Assembly: GCA_946627685.1 (NCBI GenBank) | Contig: CAMOVV010000009.1 | Location: forward strand, 1-13,534 | Source of the DNA: an uncultured Bacteroidales bacterium | Lineage (GTDB): Bacteria > Bacteroidota > Bacteroidia > Bacteroidales > UBA932 | Direction of reading: 5' to 3' | DNA: 13,534 nt | Part shown: positions 1-7,669 of the stretch, piece after piece | Numbering within the stretch: the first letter of the stretch is position 1 | How the letters are laid out: the number at the start of each line of letters is the position of its first letter | Notes under the pieces: generated by a model | Database searches by the model: none | Told to the model about the DNA's origin: nothing | The model's input: only the letters and a program-made list of their open reading frames with translations | Translations under genes and position numbers: made by a program

Positions 1-1502
1 AGTTTTTCCATTATGACTCCGAGCCAGTACCGCCTTTCCTCCGGTTTCAGGCCGACGAAGCCGCAGGCAAGGGCCGCAATCAGGACGCTCGCCGCCATGT
101 GCAGGAGGCAGCCGGCCCAGGTGGAAGGAGGAAGGATTTTTGTCAGAGCCCAGGCGGAGCCGAAGGTGATGCCCACCACAAGGGCCTCGTTCAGAAGTAC
201 TTCGCGGAAAAAGCGTCCGGCCGGGAAGGAGAACTGTCTCCGGAGGACAAGGAGTCTTGCCGGGATGCAAAGGAGGTCGAGGAAGAGGGCGACGGCGAAA
301 ATGCTGTATGCCGGGGCTCCCATTTTGAGGAGGATGAAATCTATCGGGATATTGAGGAGGATGATGCCTCCCACCGTCAGCTGGTAGTTCCTCACGTCTC
401 CGCTGGCGCTCGAGAAGGTTCCGAGGGTGAAGGAGACGCTCCTTGCGAGGACGTCAAGCAGGGCGAGGCGGATGAAAGCTACCGTTCCGGGCGGGACCGA
501 CCCCTTTCCCAGCCAGAACTCGGTCAGGAAGCCTGCGCTGAAAAACAGGGGACATACGACGAGAAGAAGGAGGAAGACCGACACCCTCGAGCCTGTGAAG
601 ACGAGGCTTCGGGTCTGTTCCTTCCTGTCCTGGGCGAAAGATTTGGTAATCTGAGGTTTGATTGCCGTCGTGAAACTGTCCGCGAACTTCTCCACCGCCC
701 CTTTCACCTGCACCGACAGGAGCCAGGCCGCATTCGCCACGGGGCCGGAAAAGAAGTTTATCAGCATGTTGCCTCCATGCTCGGCGGCGACGAAGGACCC
801 GGACCCTGCGAAGGTCCAGCCGGCGAAGGAGAACATCTTTTTGAAGACCTCCTTGTCAAACACCCGTGTGAACCGCACCTCGGGGAAGGAGCGGCGGCAG
901 AAGATGCCGTAAGCGAGGCGGACAAGCACGCTCACGAGGGCCAGGAGGAGGGAGTAGAAAATCAGCTTGTCGAAGGGAGAAACGGCGATAAGGAAGGCCA
1001 CGGCGAGCTTGCCCGCGCCTTCGAGAATGCTTATATAGGCGAAGGCGTCCATCCTTTCGTAGGCCACGATGGCGGCGTTGTAGGGCACGCTGACGAGCTG
1101 GGCGACAAGGGACACCGCCACGAACTGCAGCACTATGCAGGCCGCCCCGATTCTTTCCTGCGGAATCACCATCCCGTGACGGACCCACCACAGGCCTACT
1201 GTCTCCACAAGTACGATAACAGCCGCTGAGAGAATGAGCTGGACAATGACCGAGGTCGAGAAAACTGTCTTGAGATTCTTTCCCCCGCGTCCCAGCTCGA
1301 AGGTTATGAATCGTCCGATGGCTACGGTCAGGGAGCCTGTGAGGAGGGTGAAGAGGGAGACCAGGCCGGCGACGGCGCTGTAAATGCCGAGTTCCTCCGC
1401 TCCGAGGGCTTTGAGAACCACCCTGGAGGTGACCAGTCCCGCCGCCAGCAGGATAAACATCCGCAGGTAGAGGAAGACGGTATTCTTCGCCAGCTGTCTC
1501 AC
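1..1502 (-). CDS. wzx: Wzx-type polysaccharide flippase (3' end beyond window)
   Basis: This is a multi-pass inner-membrane protein expected to flip the undecaprenyl-linked repeat unit to the periplasm. I translated 500 codons with no stop up to the left edge, so the C-terminus is missing. Hydrophobic segments recur throughout, for example at residues 9-25, 43-60, 84-100, 119-138 and 306-325. Two stretches are typical of the flippases found in Bacteroides relatives: the segment around ALGAEELGIYSAV (residues 32-44) followed by RFITFELG (64-71), and the segment from GWTFAGSG (228) through NFFSGPVANAA (249-259) to the PQITKSFAQD region (283-292). The start is a GTG whose GTGA overlaps the TGA of the upstream glycosyltransferase by 4 nt. 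No earlier in-frame start fits and the first ATG is codon 15, inside the first membrane segment. Membership of the MOP flippase superfamily is secure, but the sugar specificity cannot be read. Confidence 0.93.
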   Translation of the reverse strand, partial: MRQLAKNTVFLYLRMFILLAAGLVTSRVVLKALGAEELGIYSAVAGLVSLFTLLTGSLTVAIGRFITFELGRGGKNLKTVFSTSVIVQLILSAAVIVLVETVGLWWVRHGMVIPQERIGAACIVLQFVAVSLVAQLVSVPYNAAIVAYERMDAFAYISILEGAGKLAVAFLIAVSPFDKLIFYSLLLALVSVLVRLAYGIFCRRSFPEVRFTRVFDKEVFKKMFSFAGWTFAGSGSFVAAEHGGNMLINFFSGPVANAAWLLSVQVKGAVEKFADSFTTAIKPQITKSFAQDRKEQTRSLVFTGSRVSVFLLLLVVCPLFFSAGFLTEFWLGKGSVPPGTVAFIRLALLDVLARSVSFTLGTFSSASGDVRNYQLTVGGIILLNIPIDFILLKMGAPAYSIFAVALFLDLLCIPARLLVLRRQFSFPAGRFFREVLLNEALVVGITFGSAWALTKILPPSTWAGCLLHMAASVLIAALACGFVGLKPEERRYWLGVIMEK

Positions 1503-2497
1503 TTAAAGAGTCTGTTGCAAAGGTTCTTGCACTTCAAAAGAAGGCGGAAGACCGGGTAGGGGTATCTCTTGAACCAGCGGACTTCAGGTATCTCCTTCCA
1601 ATAGGGGAGGGCCTGCGTCACGTAGTCTGTCCATGATTCGAGAAGGGAAGAGCGTTCCCCGGAGGAGGGAAGATGGAGGATATAGTCACAGCGGGTTTTC
1701 ACGGTCCGCTTTGAAATTCTTTTCAGGAGATTCCGTTTGCCCTCGGAGTCCGCCGGATGGGAATTGACAAAGTCCAGAAGGTACCTTCCCTCCCCGATGA
1801 GCTGACCTATCTTTTTCTTTATCTGAAGGATATCCATGCTCTGCCCGTCCCGGCCGACGCGGTAGCGGTAGAGCGGAAAGCCTGTATAAACGACCTTTCC
1901 GGCCTTGATGAGGGGGGCGGCGAAAAGAATGGTGTCGTCGTAGGAGGTACGCTCGTGGAAAAGGGGCTGGAAGGGGGTGAGGATGCTTTTCCGGTAAACG
2001 CAGGTGTGGAAATGGCAGAAGCGGCAGTCATATTTCCAATCTTCTTCTTCGAGGTTCACGGCAACTCCTGCAGGGGGCAGGCTCATCTTCACCTTGCGGA
2101 TTTCTCCGGTTCCGTCGGTAAATTCCGTCTTGTCGCAGACGATGAGGTCGGCCTCGGTTTTTTCGAGGAAGGAAAGCAGGCGGCCGAGGTTCTCAAGGGC
2201 GTCGTCGCTGTCGAGGAAGAGGATGAATTTTCCTTCCGCCTGCCCGAGGCCTTCGTTCCAGGCGCTGCCGTGCCCTCCGTTTTCCGCCTTGTCGATGAAG
2301 CGGAACGATTCCGGAAAGCGCCGGATGTACTCTTTTGCGAGTTCCGCGCTCCGGTCAGGGGTGGCGTCGTTGACGATGAGCGCCTCCACTCTGTCGAGCC
2401 GGTCTCCCGCCGCTGCGACCGAGTCCAGGCAGGCCCCGATGTACTTTTCCACGTTGTACACCGGAACGATTATGCTGAGAAGTTTATACGGTCCCAT
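1499..2497 (-). CDS. GT2-family glycosyltransferase
   Basis: This 332-residue cytoplasmic or membrane-associated enzyme would transfer one sugar from a nucleotide donor to the growing lipid-linked repeat unit. The GT-A fold is shown by the N-terminal LSIIVPVYNVEKYI (residues 7-20), the nucleotide-binding Asp in VNDATPD (D44) and the DxD-type metal site LDSDDA (D96 to D99). A later Asp pair, YDDT (D187-D188), lies where these enzymes often place the catalytic base. After about residue 225 comes a basic helical tail without a clear membrane span. I chose the ATG at 2497; a TTG two codons upstream is in frame but less likely. The gene overlaps the upstream GT4 by 14 nt and the flippase by 4 nt. 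Donor and linkage are unknown. Confidence 0.92.
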   Translation of the reverse strand: MGPYKLLSIIVPVYNVEKYIGACLDSVAAAGDRLDRVEALIVNDATPDRSAELAKEYIRRFPESFRFIDKAENGGHGSAWNEGLGQAEGKFILFLDSDDALENLGRLLSFLEKTEADLIVCDKTEFTDGTGEIRKVKMSLPPAGVAVNLEEEDWKYDCRFCHFHTCVYRKSILTPFQPLFHERTSYDDTILFAAPLIKAGKVVYTGFPLYRYRVGRDGQSMDILQIKKKIGQLIGEGRYLLDFVNSHPADSEGKRNLLKRISKRTVKTRCDYILHLPSSGERSSLLESWTDYVTQALPYWKEIPEVRWFKRYPYPVFRLLLKCKNLCNRLFK

Positions 2498-3560
2498 CTG
2501 CAAGAAGTTCCGAATATGTCTTCTGAAGTTCTCCGAGAACGGCTTCGGGGTAATAATCCTTCACGATTTCCTCGCTTCTCGTCCCCATCCGTATCAAAGT
2601 GTCTCCGTAGCTCAGGGCTTCGAGAGCTTCCTTCAGAGCCTCCGTGTCCCCGGGAGGAACAAGGATTCCGTTGTCCTTCACCACTTCCGGGATTCCTCCG
2701 ACCGGAGTGGAGACTATGGCGCAGCCTCGGCTCATCGCTTCGAGGATGGAGATGGGAAGGCCTTCATTGCGTGAGGGAAGGACGAAGGCGTGAGCCCTTT
2801 CAAGAAGAGTCTCCTTCATTTCCCCGTCCACGAAACCGTGGAACAAAACGCTGCCTGAAAGGCCCATGACGTCGATTCTGCGCTCCAGTTCTTCCTCCAT
2901 CCCGTTCCCTCCGATGTCAAGATGAAACTGCCCGGGGCAGGCCAGGGAGAGTTTTTCCATCGCCTCCAGCAAGTCGAAAACTCCCTTTCTTTCACCTATT
3001 TCCCCAAGGAACAAAAGGCGGATGCGGTCGCCTCCCCATTTCTTCGTGAAGCCCTCGTCCGGGCGGGGCACTATGTTGTGCAGCACCTTGATTCTGCCGG
3101 AAGGGACTCCAAGGGTGAGGAAAAACCTTTTCCAGGACTCCGAGAGGACGATTAGGACATCGGCGAGGGCCAGGGTGCGGCGGACTGTCCGTTTCTTTCC
3201 TTCGGGAAGGGAGTCGTACCATACGGTGAAGGAAGATGCGTGGGAGTGGATGATGACCTTTTTCCCCATCAGGCGGGCCAGGCGGGCATAGTGCCGGTGC
3301 TTCAGGAAGGAGCCTCCCGCGGCTGTGTGGATGTGGACTATGCGTATGTCTTTGTCGATGAGAAGCTTCCAGCCCAGACGTAAAAGGGAAAACAGGTCGT
3401 AGCCAATTTTCTTTGCCAGGCCCCGCCCCCTTGACGAGGGGATGAACTTGAAGGTGTCGAAGCCTTCCTCATAGCAGCGGAGCACGGAAACTATGCCTCC
3501 GTGCACGCTGTCTTTCATGTATTCGCCGACTGTAAGTATGTGTTTTCCTTCTACTTTCAT
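2484..3560 (-). CDS. GT4-family glycosyltransferase (GT-B fold)
   Basis: This 358-residue retaining glycosyltransferase presumably adds a sugar during repeat-unit assembly at the inner face of the membrane. The N-terminal Rossmann domain carries HGGIVSVL (residues 20-27), matching the glycine-rich acceptor-side loop of the family, and VHIHTA (75-80). The C-terminal donor domain begins near residue 180 with LGEIGERKGVFDLLEA, which holds the phosphate-binding Arg-Lys pair (R191-K192). It ends in the E-x7-E motif at EGLPISILEAM (E266 and E274). The ATG sits directly against the TAA of the nucleotidyltransferase with no spacer, so translation is probably coupled. Length and domain order are normal for GT4. 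Specificity cannot be assigned. Confidence 0.93.
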   Translation of the reverse strand: MKVEGKHILTVGEYMKDSVHGGIVSVLRCYEEGFDTFKFIPSSRGRGLAKKIGYDLFSLLRLGWKLLIDKDIRIVHIHTAAGGSFLKHRHYARLARLMGKKVIIHSHASSFTVWYDSLPEGKKRTVRRTLALADVLIVLSESWKRFFLTLGVPSGRIKVLHNIVPRPDEGFTKKWGGDRIRLLFLGEIGERKGVFDLLEAMEKLSLACPGQFHLDIGGNGMEEELERRIDVMGLSGSVLFHGFVDGEMKETLLERAHAFVLPSRNEGLPISILEAMSRGCAIVSTPVGGIPEVVKDNGILVPPGDTEALKEALEALSYGDTLIRMGTRSEEIVKDYYPEAVLGELQKTYSELLADGTV

Positions 3561-4604
3561 TTATCGAAGGCTGTTTGTGCCGGGCTCCGCTCCGAAATTG
3601 CCCTTGGCGAGGGTCGAAAGGTAGGAAAGGTATTCCCTTCCTCCATAGCGAAGGCCGAAAGGAAGGCGTCCCAGAAGTCGTAGGAAAGTGTCGGTCTTCC
3701 TGGATAAAGAATTGTCCGACAGGGCTTTCGACCGTCCTTTTGCAAAGTGGCCGAAATTGCCTCCGGAGAAGATAATCCTGTCAAGCCTTCCAAGCCGCCG
3801 TCTGTTCCCTGCGGGGTAGATGCCAGCGTCCACTCCGAGCCTTTCCCTGATATAATCGCAAAGAAGCCTGTTCCAGCGGGTCAGGCCGGCCGCCTTGAAA
3901 ATTGAGGCCATGCCCTGTTTGTCGTACTTGCCTTCCAGGCCCCTCAAGGCCATAGCCATGTCGCAAATCTGCCTCAATCCCACTCCGGGGCCCATGGCGT
4001 GCTTGAGAATGTGGGAAGACAGCATGAGAATCTCCGCCTCAGGACTTCCGGGAGAGGGAAGAAGGGGAGATGGACGGAGGTCGAAATACCTCGGGTGGAT
4101 GTCAAGACTCGCGGGGGAGGCTTTGCAGACGTAGCTCCCGTCGGGCCCAGGCTCCGGATTGAATCCGCTGTCTTTAAGGAATTTAAGGGCTTCGGAAAAC
4201 TCTTCTTCCCTAAAGTAGATATCGATGTCTCCGCCAGCGCGGAAGGCCGGCTCAGGATAGTAGGCGGCCACTGCTGGCCCTTTCATGAGAATGGGGGAAA
4301 GGCCGCTGCTTCTCATTTTTTCAATGAGAGAGGAGGCCTGAGCGGCGATGAGGGAGGACTTGTGCTCCGTCCTTCCCGAATCCAGCATGAGGGAAGTGGA
4401 AACGTCTTCAGGAATGTCCGGCGGACAGGGCAGCGAGGACAGTCCGGCAAAAACGAGGGCCGAAACTGTCTGCTCCCTGGCGATTTTCGCAACCTCCTGC
4501 CAGTCAGTGTTTTCCCACGAAGGAGCCGCTTCTCCGCGGCCTGTCCCCAGGGCTGTCCTGAGAAAGAGGAAAACCTTTATTTCAGAAGGCCTTCTTCCTT
4601 CCAT
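3561..4604 (-). CDS. PF14907-type nucleotidyltransferase family protein
   Basis: This 347-residue protein resembles the stand-alone nucleotidyltransferases of Pfam NTP_transf_5 (PF14907), whose substrate is not established. The catalytic region runs from LMKGPAVAAYYP (residues 106-117, K108-G109) to GGDIDIYF (124-131). D126 and D128 form the metal-binding DxD pair, and D168 in LDIHPRYF is a good candidate for the third carboxylate. A helical part follows with H198, H202 and the GLRQICDMA stretch (209-217, D215), also characteristic of the family. No membrane segment or signal peptide is visible. The start at 4604 overlaps the PqqD-like gene by 28 nt, and the stop touches the next glycosyltransferase. 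In other bacteria such enzymes are found beside PqqD-like proteins, often with an HprK-related kinase, and I see no such kinase here. Family assignment is fairly sure; function is open. Confidence 0.85.
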   Translation of the reverse strand: MEGRRPSEIKVFLFLRTALGTGRGEAAPSWENTDWQEVAKIAREQTVSALVFAGLSSLPCPPDIPEDVSTSLMLDSGRTEHKSSLIAAQASSLIEKMRSSGLSPILMKGPAVAAYYPEPAFRAGGDIDIYFREEEFSEALKFLKDSGFNPEPGPDGSYVCKASPASLDIHPRYFDLRPSPLLPSPGSPEAEILMLSSHILKHAMGPGVGLRQICDMAMALRGLEGKYDKQGMASIFKAAGLTRWNRLLCDYIRERLGVDAGIYPAGNRRRLGRLDRIIFSGGNFGHFAKGRSKALSDNSLSRKTDTFLRLLGRLPFGLRYGGREYLSYLSTLAKGNFGAEPGTNSLR

Positions 4605-4843
4605 ATCGCAAGAGCCTTGTCAGTCTCTTCCGAAGCCTCCGCGGGCGAAAGCCCGTATTCTGTCTCCAGGGCGGAGCCGAGGTCTTCGGCGGAAAAATCT
4701 CCAAGAGCTTTCGCCGTCTTCACTAGAAAAGCGAAACTCCCGTTGACCTCGAGGGCATAGGCTTCAGAGCCGTCCTCGGGATAGACCATCAGCATGTGCC
4801 TGCCGGAAAGCTCCCGCAGGATACATCCCGGGATGAGCCTCAT
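4577..4843 (-). CDS. PqqD-like small protein (RRE-type winged helix)
   Basis: This 88-residue protein looks like the PqqD family, small winged-helix proteins that in RiPP pathways bind a leader peptide and present it to a modifying enzyme. The pattern seen is a beta-rich N-terminus with GCILRELSGRHMLMV (residues 6-20), then ALEVNGSFAFLV (30-41), which matches the family's Leu-Asn-x-x-Gly-x-x-hydrophobic signature, then a helix ending in LGSALETEYGL (55-65) and a C-terminal helix finishing in EEGLLK. The start at 4843 gives a 4-nt ATGA overlap with the HAD gene. A longer frame upstream exists but would lie wholly inside the HAD gene. No radical SAM enzyme or precursor peptide is in the window. 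Together with the next gene it forms a PqqD/nucleotidyltransferase pair. Its peptide partner, if any, is unknown. Confidence 0.82.
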   Translation of the reverse strand: MRLIPGCILRELSGRHMLMVYPEDGSEAYALEVNGSFAFLVKTAKALGDFSAEDLGSALETEYGLSPAEASEETDKALAIWKEEGLLK

Positions 4844-5256
4844 CTTCCCAAAAGCTTTTGAAGCCAGCCTATTTTGCGTCCGCCGGAGCGGCGCTCCCTT
4901 CGCCGTTGCGTCTTTTCGCAAATCATGTCATAGATTTCCCCCCAGTCGGGAAGTCCGCCGAGGTTGGAGTCGTCGATGAACACGTCTGCAAGAATCTTCG
5001 GGGAATCGGGATTCCTCCCGGAAAAAAGCGACCCTACAGGCTGGTTGGAGTTGACGGCGAAGAATTTCACCCCACGTTTGGCGCACCAGTCCACGGCCTC
5101 CTGCAGGAGCGGTCCCGAGCGCACTGTCCACAGAATCAGCTGGTGTCCGTCCTTTTCCAGCTGTTTCAGCGTCTCGATGGCGAAGGGCTTTTCCTTCCCT
5201 ATGGAAGGGTATTTATGCTCGACTATCGTTCCGTCAAAATCAACGGCAATCTTCAT
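4840..5256 (-). CDS. small HAD-superfamily hydrolase (putative phosphatase)
   Basis: This 138-residue cytosolic protein is a minimal HAD-fold hydrolase, probably a phosphatase using an aspartyl-phosphate intermediate. Motif I is VDFDGTI (nucleophile D6, acid/base D8), motif II is LWTVR (T44), K87 in PKILAD is the likely motif III lysine, and motif IV is VFIDDSN (D95-D96). The cap region is short, so the active site should accept small or protruding substrates. The last 22 residues are strikingly basic, with RRRERR and RKIGW before KLLGR, and resemble an amphipathic membrane or protein-contact tail. The gene begins 12 nt after the Wzc stop and has one of the few clear Shine-Dalgarno sites here. 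Possible roles are dephosphorylating a sugar intermediate or acting on Wzc. The fold is sure; the substrate is not. Confidence 0.88.
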   Translation of the reverse strand: MKIAVDFDGTIVEHKYPSIGKEKPFAIETLKQLEKDGHQLILWTVRSGPLLQEAVDWCAKRGVKFFAVNSNQPVGSLFSGRNPDSPKILADVFIDDSNLGGLPDWGEIYDMICEKTQRRRERRSGGRKIGWLQKLLGR

Positions 5257-5262
5257 GTCTCG

Positions 5263-5267
5263 TCCTT
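5263..5267 (-). promoter_or_regulatory. Shine-Dalgarno-like site of the HAD gene
   Basis: AAGGA lies 6 nt before the ATG at 5256, next to the TAA stop of the Wzc gene. The other starts I examined show no comparable purine box, as is usual in Bacteroidetes, so the HAD gene may reinitiate more independently than its neighbours. Confidence 0.45.
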
Positions 5268-5268
5268 T

Positions 5269-7650
5269 TTAATCCTCGTCGTCCTGGGCTTCGTAGTAGC
5301 TTCCGTATCCGCTGCCATAGCCGTAGCCGTATCCATAGCCGTAACTGTAGCCGTATCCATAGCCGCTGCGGCTGTCAAGGCCGTTGAGGATGAGGGAGAA
5401 GTTCTTGAGCCGTCCGTCCTTGAAGAGTTCTTGCACCAGAGGGAGCTGGCGACGGTCGGAGATGCCGCTTCTGAGGATGAAGAGGTTCATGTCCGCCAGG
5501 CGGCCGAGTACCATGGAGTCGGCGACCATGTTCACCGGGGTGCCGTCGAGGATGATGAAGTCGTACCGGGACTTGAGCTGCTCGATAAGGGCGTCCATCC
5601 TGTTTCTGCCGAGGATTTCGGTAGGGTTGGGCGGTATGTGTCCTGCGGGGATGAAGTCAACCCCTTCCAGGATATCCTTGCGGATAATGTCGTTCTCTCC
5701 TACGCTGCTGTCAACCAGATAGTTGGAAAGACCGGTGGTCTTGTGCCTGAGGCCGAAGAAATTGGATGTGGACCTCTTTCTCAGGTCGGTGTCTATGATT
5801 ATGACCTTCTTGCGGGCGTCGGCAAGGCAGGCGGCAACGTTCCTGGCGATGAAGGACTTGCCCACTCCGGAGTTGAAGGAGGAGACCATGATTGCGGGAT
5901 GGGGGCAGTCTTCGGGCTTCATGAAGTCGAGGTTGGTGCAAATCATCCTCATCACTTCACGGAACACCTTGGCTTCGTGGTCGTTGTATTCCGCGGTCGG
6001 TTTGCCGGACACCACCGGAGCCTGTTTTTTGAAAAGTCCTTTTCTCTTCTCGATGGAAGGAACGTCGGAGAGGAAGGGTACCGAGGAGATGGCTTCAATG
6101 TCTTTCCTTCCCCTTATCTTGGTGTCCATGAGGAGTTTGCTCACGAGAATCACGGCGGGGACGAAAAGTCCTACGAGAAGGGCCAGGAGCAGCATCTTGT
6201 TGCCGGAGGGGTAGATGGGCCAGGAAGGTCCTTCGGCCGTGTCAACCATGCGGGCGTTGTTGTCCGCCATCGCCTGGGTGAGGGCGTTCTCCTCACGTTT
6301 GTTGAGGAGGAAGATGTAGAGGGTTTCCTTTATCTGCTGCTGCCTTTCGATGGAGAGGAGTTCCCTTGCCTTCGCCGGCATCGTGGTGAATTTGGAGATG
6401 GACTCCTGCTCAAGTTTGGAAAGGTCCTCGCCCTTGGACTTCAGGGAGGTTATGAGGTTGTCGATGGAGAAGAGAATGTTTTTCGTGAGGGGGGCGATTT
6501 TCTCTTCGGTCTGCTTGACAGCGGGGCTCTCGGGGCTGCTGGCCCGGATGAGGCCGTCCCTTTGGAGGATGAGGTCGTTGTAGGCCGAAATGGAGGAGTT
6601 TATACCCGCATCTTCGAGGCCGGTGTTGGTCGAGACCGGCTCATACTTCAAGAACGAGGACTGCAGATAATCCCTGAAGATTCCGGCGGCGCGGGCCTTG
6701 GCCTCCACGTCCACAATCTCCTTGCCGTAGGTCTTGCTCTGGGAGAGATATTCCGAGGCGGCGGCGTCCACGTCCATGATTCTTTGGGAACTCTGGTACC
6801 TGGCCAGGTCGCCTTCCACGGCGCCGAGTTCGCTCTGGATGATGGCGATTCGGTCGTTGATGAAGGACGCGGTGTTGACGGCTATGCGGTTCTTTTCCCT
6901 GATGGCGTCTTCGTTGTATTTGTCAACCAGGGTGTTGAGGATGTCGCAGGCTCTGCTGAGGGAGAAATCCTGCATGGAAAGATAAAGGATGGAGCCTTCT
7001 TCCTCCATCTGTTCCACCTTCAGCCTCGAGAGGAAGGCCGCCACGGCCGAAGAGAAGGGTATCTTGGTGAGGGTAATCTTCTTGCCTGAATAGGAGGAGA
7101 AGGACGCCGTGGGGTTGAATACGACGGCCGTACCTCCGAGGGAGACGGTGTCTCCGAGGGCTACGGTCCTGTCTCCTTCCCCGTCGATGGAAAGCCTGAC
7201 CTTGGAATCCGCCAGCGGGGTGAGGCCGAAACGGATGTACCTGTCAGGCCCTTCGCCCCTGGATACGTTCATCTTCACGGGGGCTTTGTCGTAGAGCTCT
7301 ACTTCCCGAAGTCCATCGTGCATGGTGTAGTTCACGTCGGCGTCGAGAGCCTTCACCACCTCTCCCATCAGATGCTTGGACTTCAGCTGGAGAATCTCGT
7401 TCGACATGCTCACATGGTTTATCATGTTGCTGTATTCTCCCATGCGGATGGTTGAGCGGGTGTTGCTGGGGTCCTTGATGATTATGGTTGCATCGCTTCT
7501 CCAAATTCTCGGGGTCTTGGCATATCGGTAGTAGGCATAGCCCATGCAGAGGGCCACGCACAGGACGAACCAATACCATTTGCTCAGGAGGAAGAAAAAC
7601 AGATCCGCGAGATTGATCTGGGAGGCGCTATTGTTGTTTTTTTCTTGCAT
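5269..7650 (-). CDS. wzc: Wzc-like chain-length determinant / tyrosine autokinase
   Basis: This 793-residue inner-membrane protein is expected to regulate polymer length and export by cycles of tyrosine phosphorylation. Residues 10-90 form a Wzz-type N-terminus with a membrane span at about 25-41. A long periplasmic, partly coiled-coil region (about 250-460) contains the GNVR-like segment around PAKARELLSIERQQQ (425-439). A Pro-rich PSWPIYP leads into the second span at about 485-506. The cytoplasmic BY-kinase domain shows Walker A (SGVGKSF, 594-600), Walker A' (VIIIDTDLRK, 616-625) and Walker B (FIILDGTP, 698-705). The tail holds eleven tyrosines between residues 764 and 786, almost all alternating with glycine, then an acidic QDDED end. 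The ATG at 7650, 19 nt after the export gene, starts at a normal Wzz position; the longer upstream frame lies in the previous gene. A fused kinase is usual for Bacteroidetes. Confidence 0.95.
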   Translation of the reverse strand: MQEKNNNSASQINLADLFFFLLSKWYWFVLCVALCMGYAYYRYAKTPRIWRSDATIIIKDPSNTRSTIRMGEYSNMINHVSMSNEILQLKSKHLMGEVVKALDADVNYTMHDGLREVELYDKAPVKMNVSRGEGPDRYIRFGLTPLADSKVRLSIDGEGDRTVALGDTVSLGGTAVVFNPTASFSSYSGKKITLTKIPFSSAVAAFLSRLKVEQMEEEGSILYLSMQDFSLSRACDILNTLVDKYNEDAIREKNRIAVNTASFINDRIAIIQSELGAVEGDLARYQSSQRIMDVDAAASEYLSQSKTYGKEIVDVEAKARAAGIFRDYLQSSFLKYEPVSTNTGLEDAGINSSISAYNDLILQRDGLIRASSPESPAVKQTEEKIAPLTKNILFSIDNLITSLKSKGEDLSKLEQESISKFTTMPAKARELLSIERQQQIKETLYIFLLNKREENALTQAMADNNARMVDTAEGPSWPIYPSGNKMLLLALLVGLFVPAVILVSKLLMDTKIRGRKDIEAISSVPFLSDVPSIEKRKGLFKKQAPVVSGKPTAEYNDHEAKVFREVMRMICTNLDFMKPEDCPHPAIMVSSFNSGVGKSFIARNVAACLADARKKVIIIDTDLRKRSTSNFFGLRHKTTGLSNYLVDSSVGENDIIRKDILEGVDFIPAGHIPPNPTEILGRNRMDALIEQLKSRYDFIILDGTPVNMVADSMVLGRLADMNLFILRSGISDRRQLPLVQELFKDGRLKNFSLILNGLDSRSGYGYGYSYGYGYGYGYGSGYGSYYEAQDDED
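5293..5364 (-). repeat. in-frame tandem repeat coding for the Gly-Tyr tail of Wzc
   Basis: The codons for the Gly-Tyr tail form an imperfect tandem array of GGN-TAY pairs. An 18-nt unit occurs twice exactly, at 5323-5340 and 5347-5364 (period 24 nt), separated by one Ser-Tyr pair. The rest is degenerate copies of the same six-base theme. Slippage in steps of six bases would change tyrosine number without breaking the frame. Confidence 0.85.
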
Positions 7651-7669
7651 ATACTTGATTCTGACGTAA

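Noticed and set aside
99..1229. A 376-codon plus-strand frame, and similar long ones such as 1757-2869 and 11772-12965.
   Set aside because: They lie opposite genes with strong family motifs (flippase, GT2, GT4), cross gene boundaries, and give charge-rich sequences without domains.
4849..4860. A perfect 12-bp palindrome CAAAAGCTTTTG six bases before the PqqD-like start.
   Set aside because: It encodes the end of the HAD protein (QKLL), has no loop to form an RNA hairpin, and no T-run follows, so it is neither a terminator nor a convincing operator.
5533..5547. The Wzc Walker B ends Asp-Gly-Thr-Pro-Val rather than Asp-x-Pro-Pro.
   Set aside because: The key Asp is kept, and Bacteroidetes kinases commonly vary here with forms like Asp-x-Ala-Pro-Val, so this is not good evidence of an inactive kinase.
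4858..7089. A 743-codon open frame on the plus strand opposite the Wzc and HAD genes.
   Set aside because: It is an antisense shadow. The minus-strand genes use few TTA, CTA and TCA codons, so the opposite strand lacks stops. The translated product is low in recognisable domains, while the minus strand shows clear kinase motifs.
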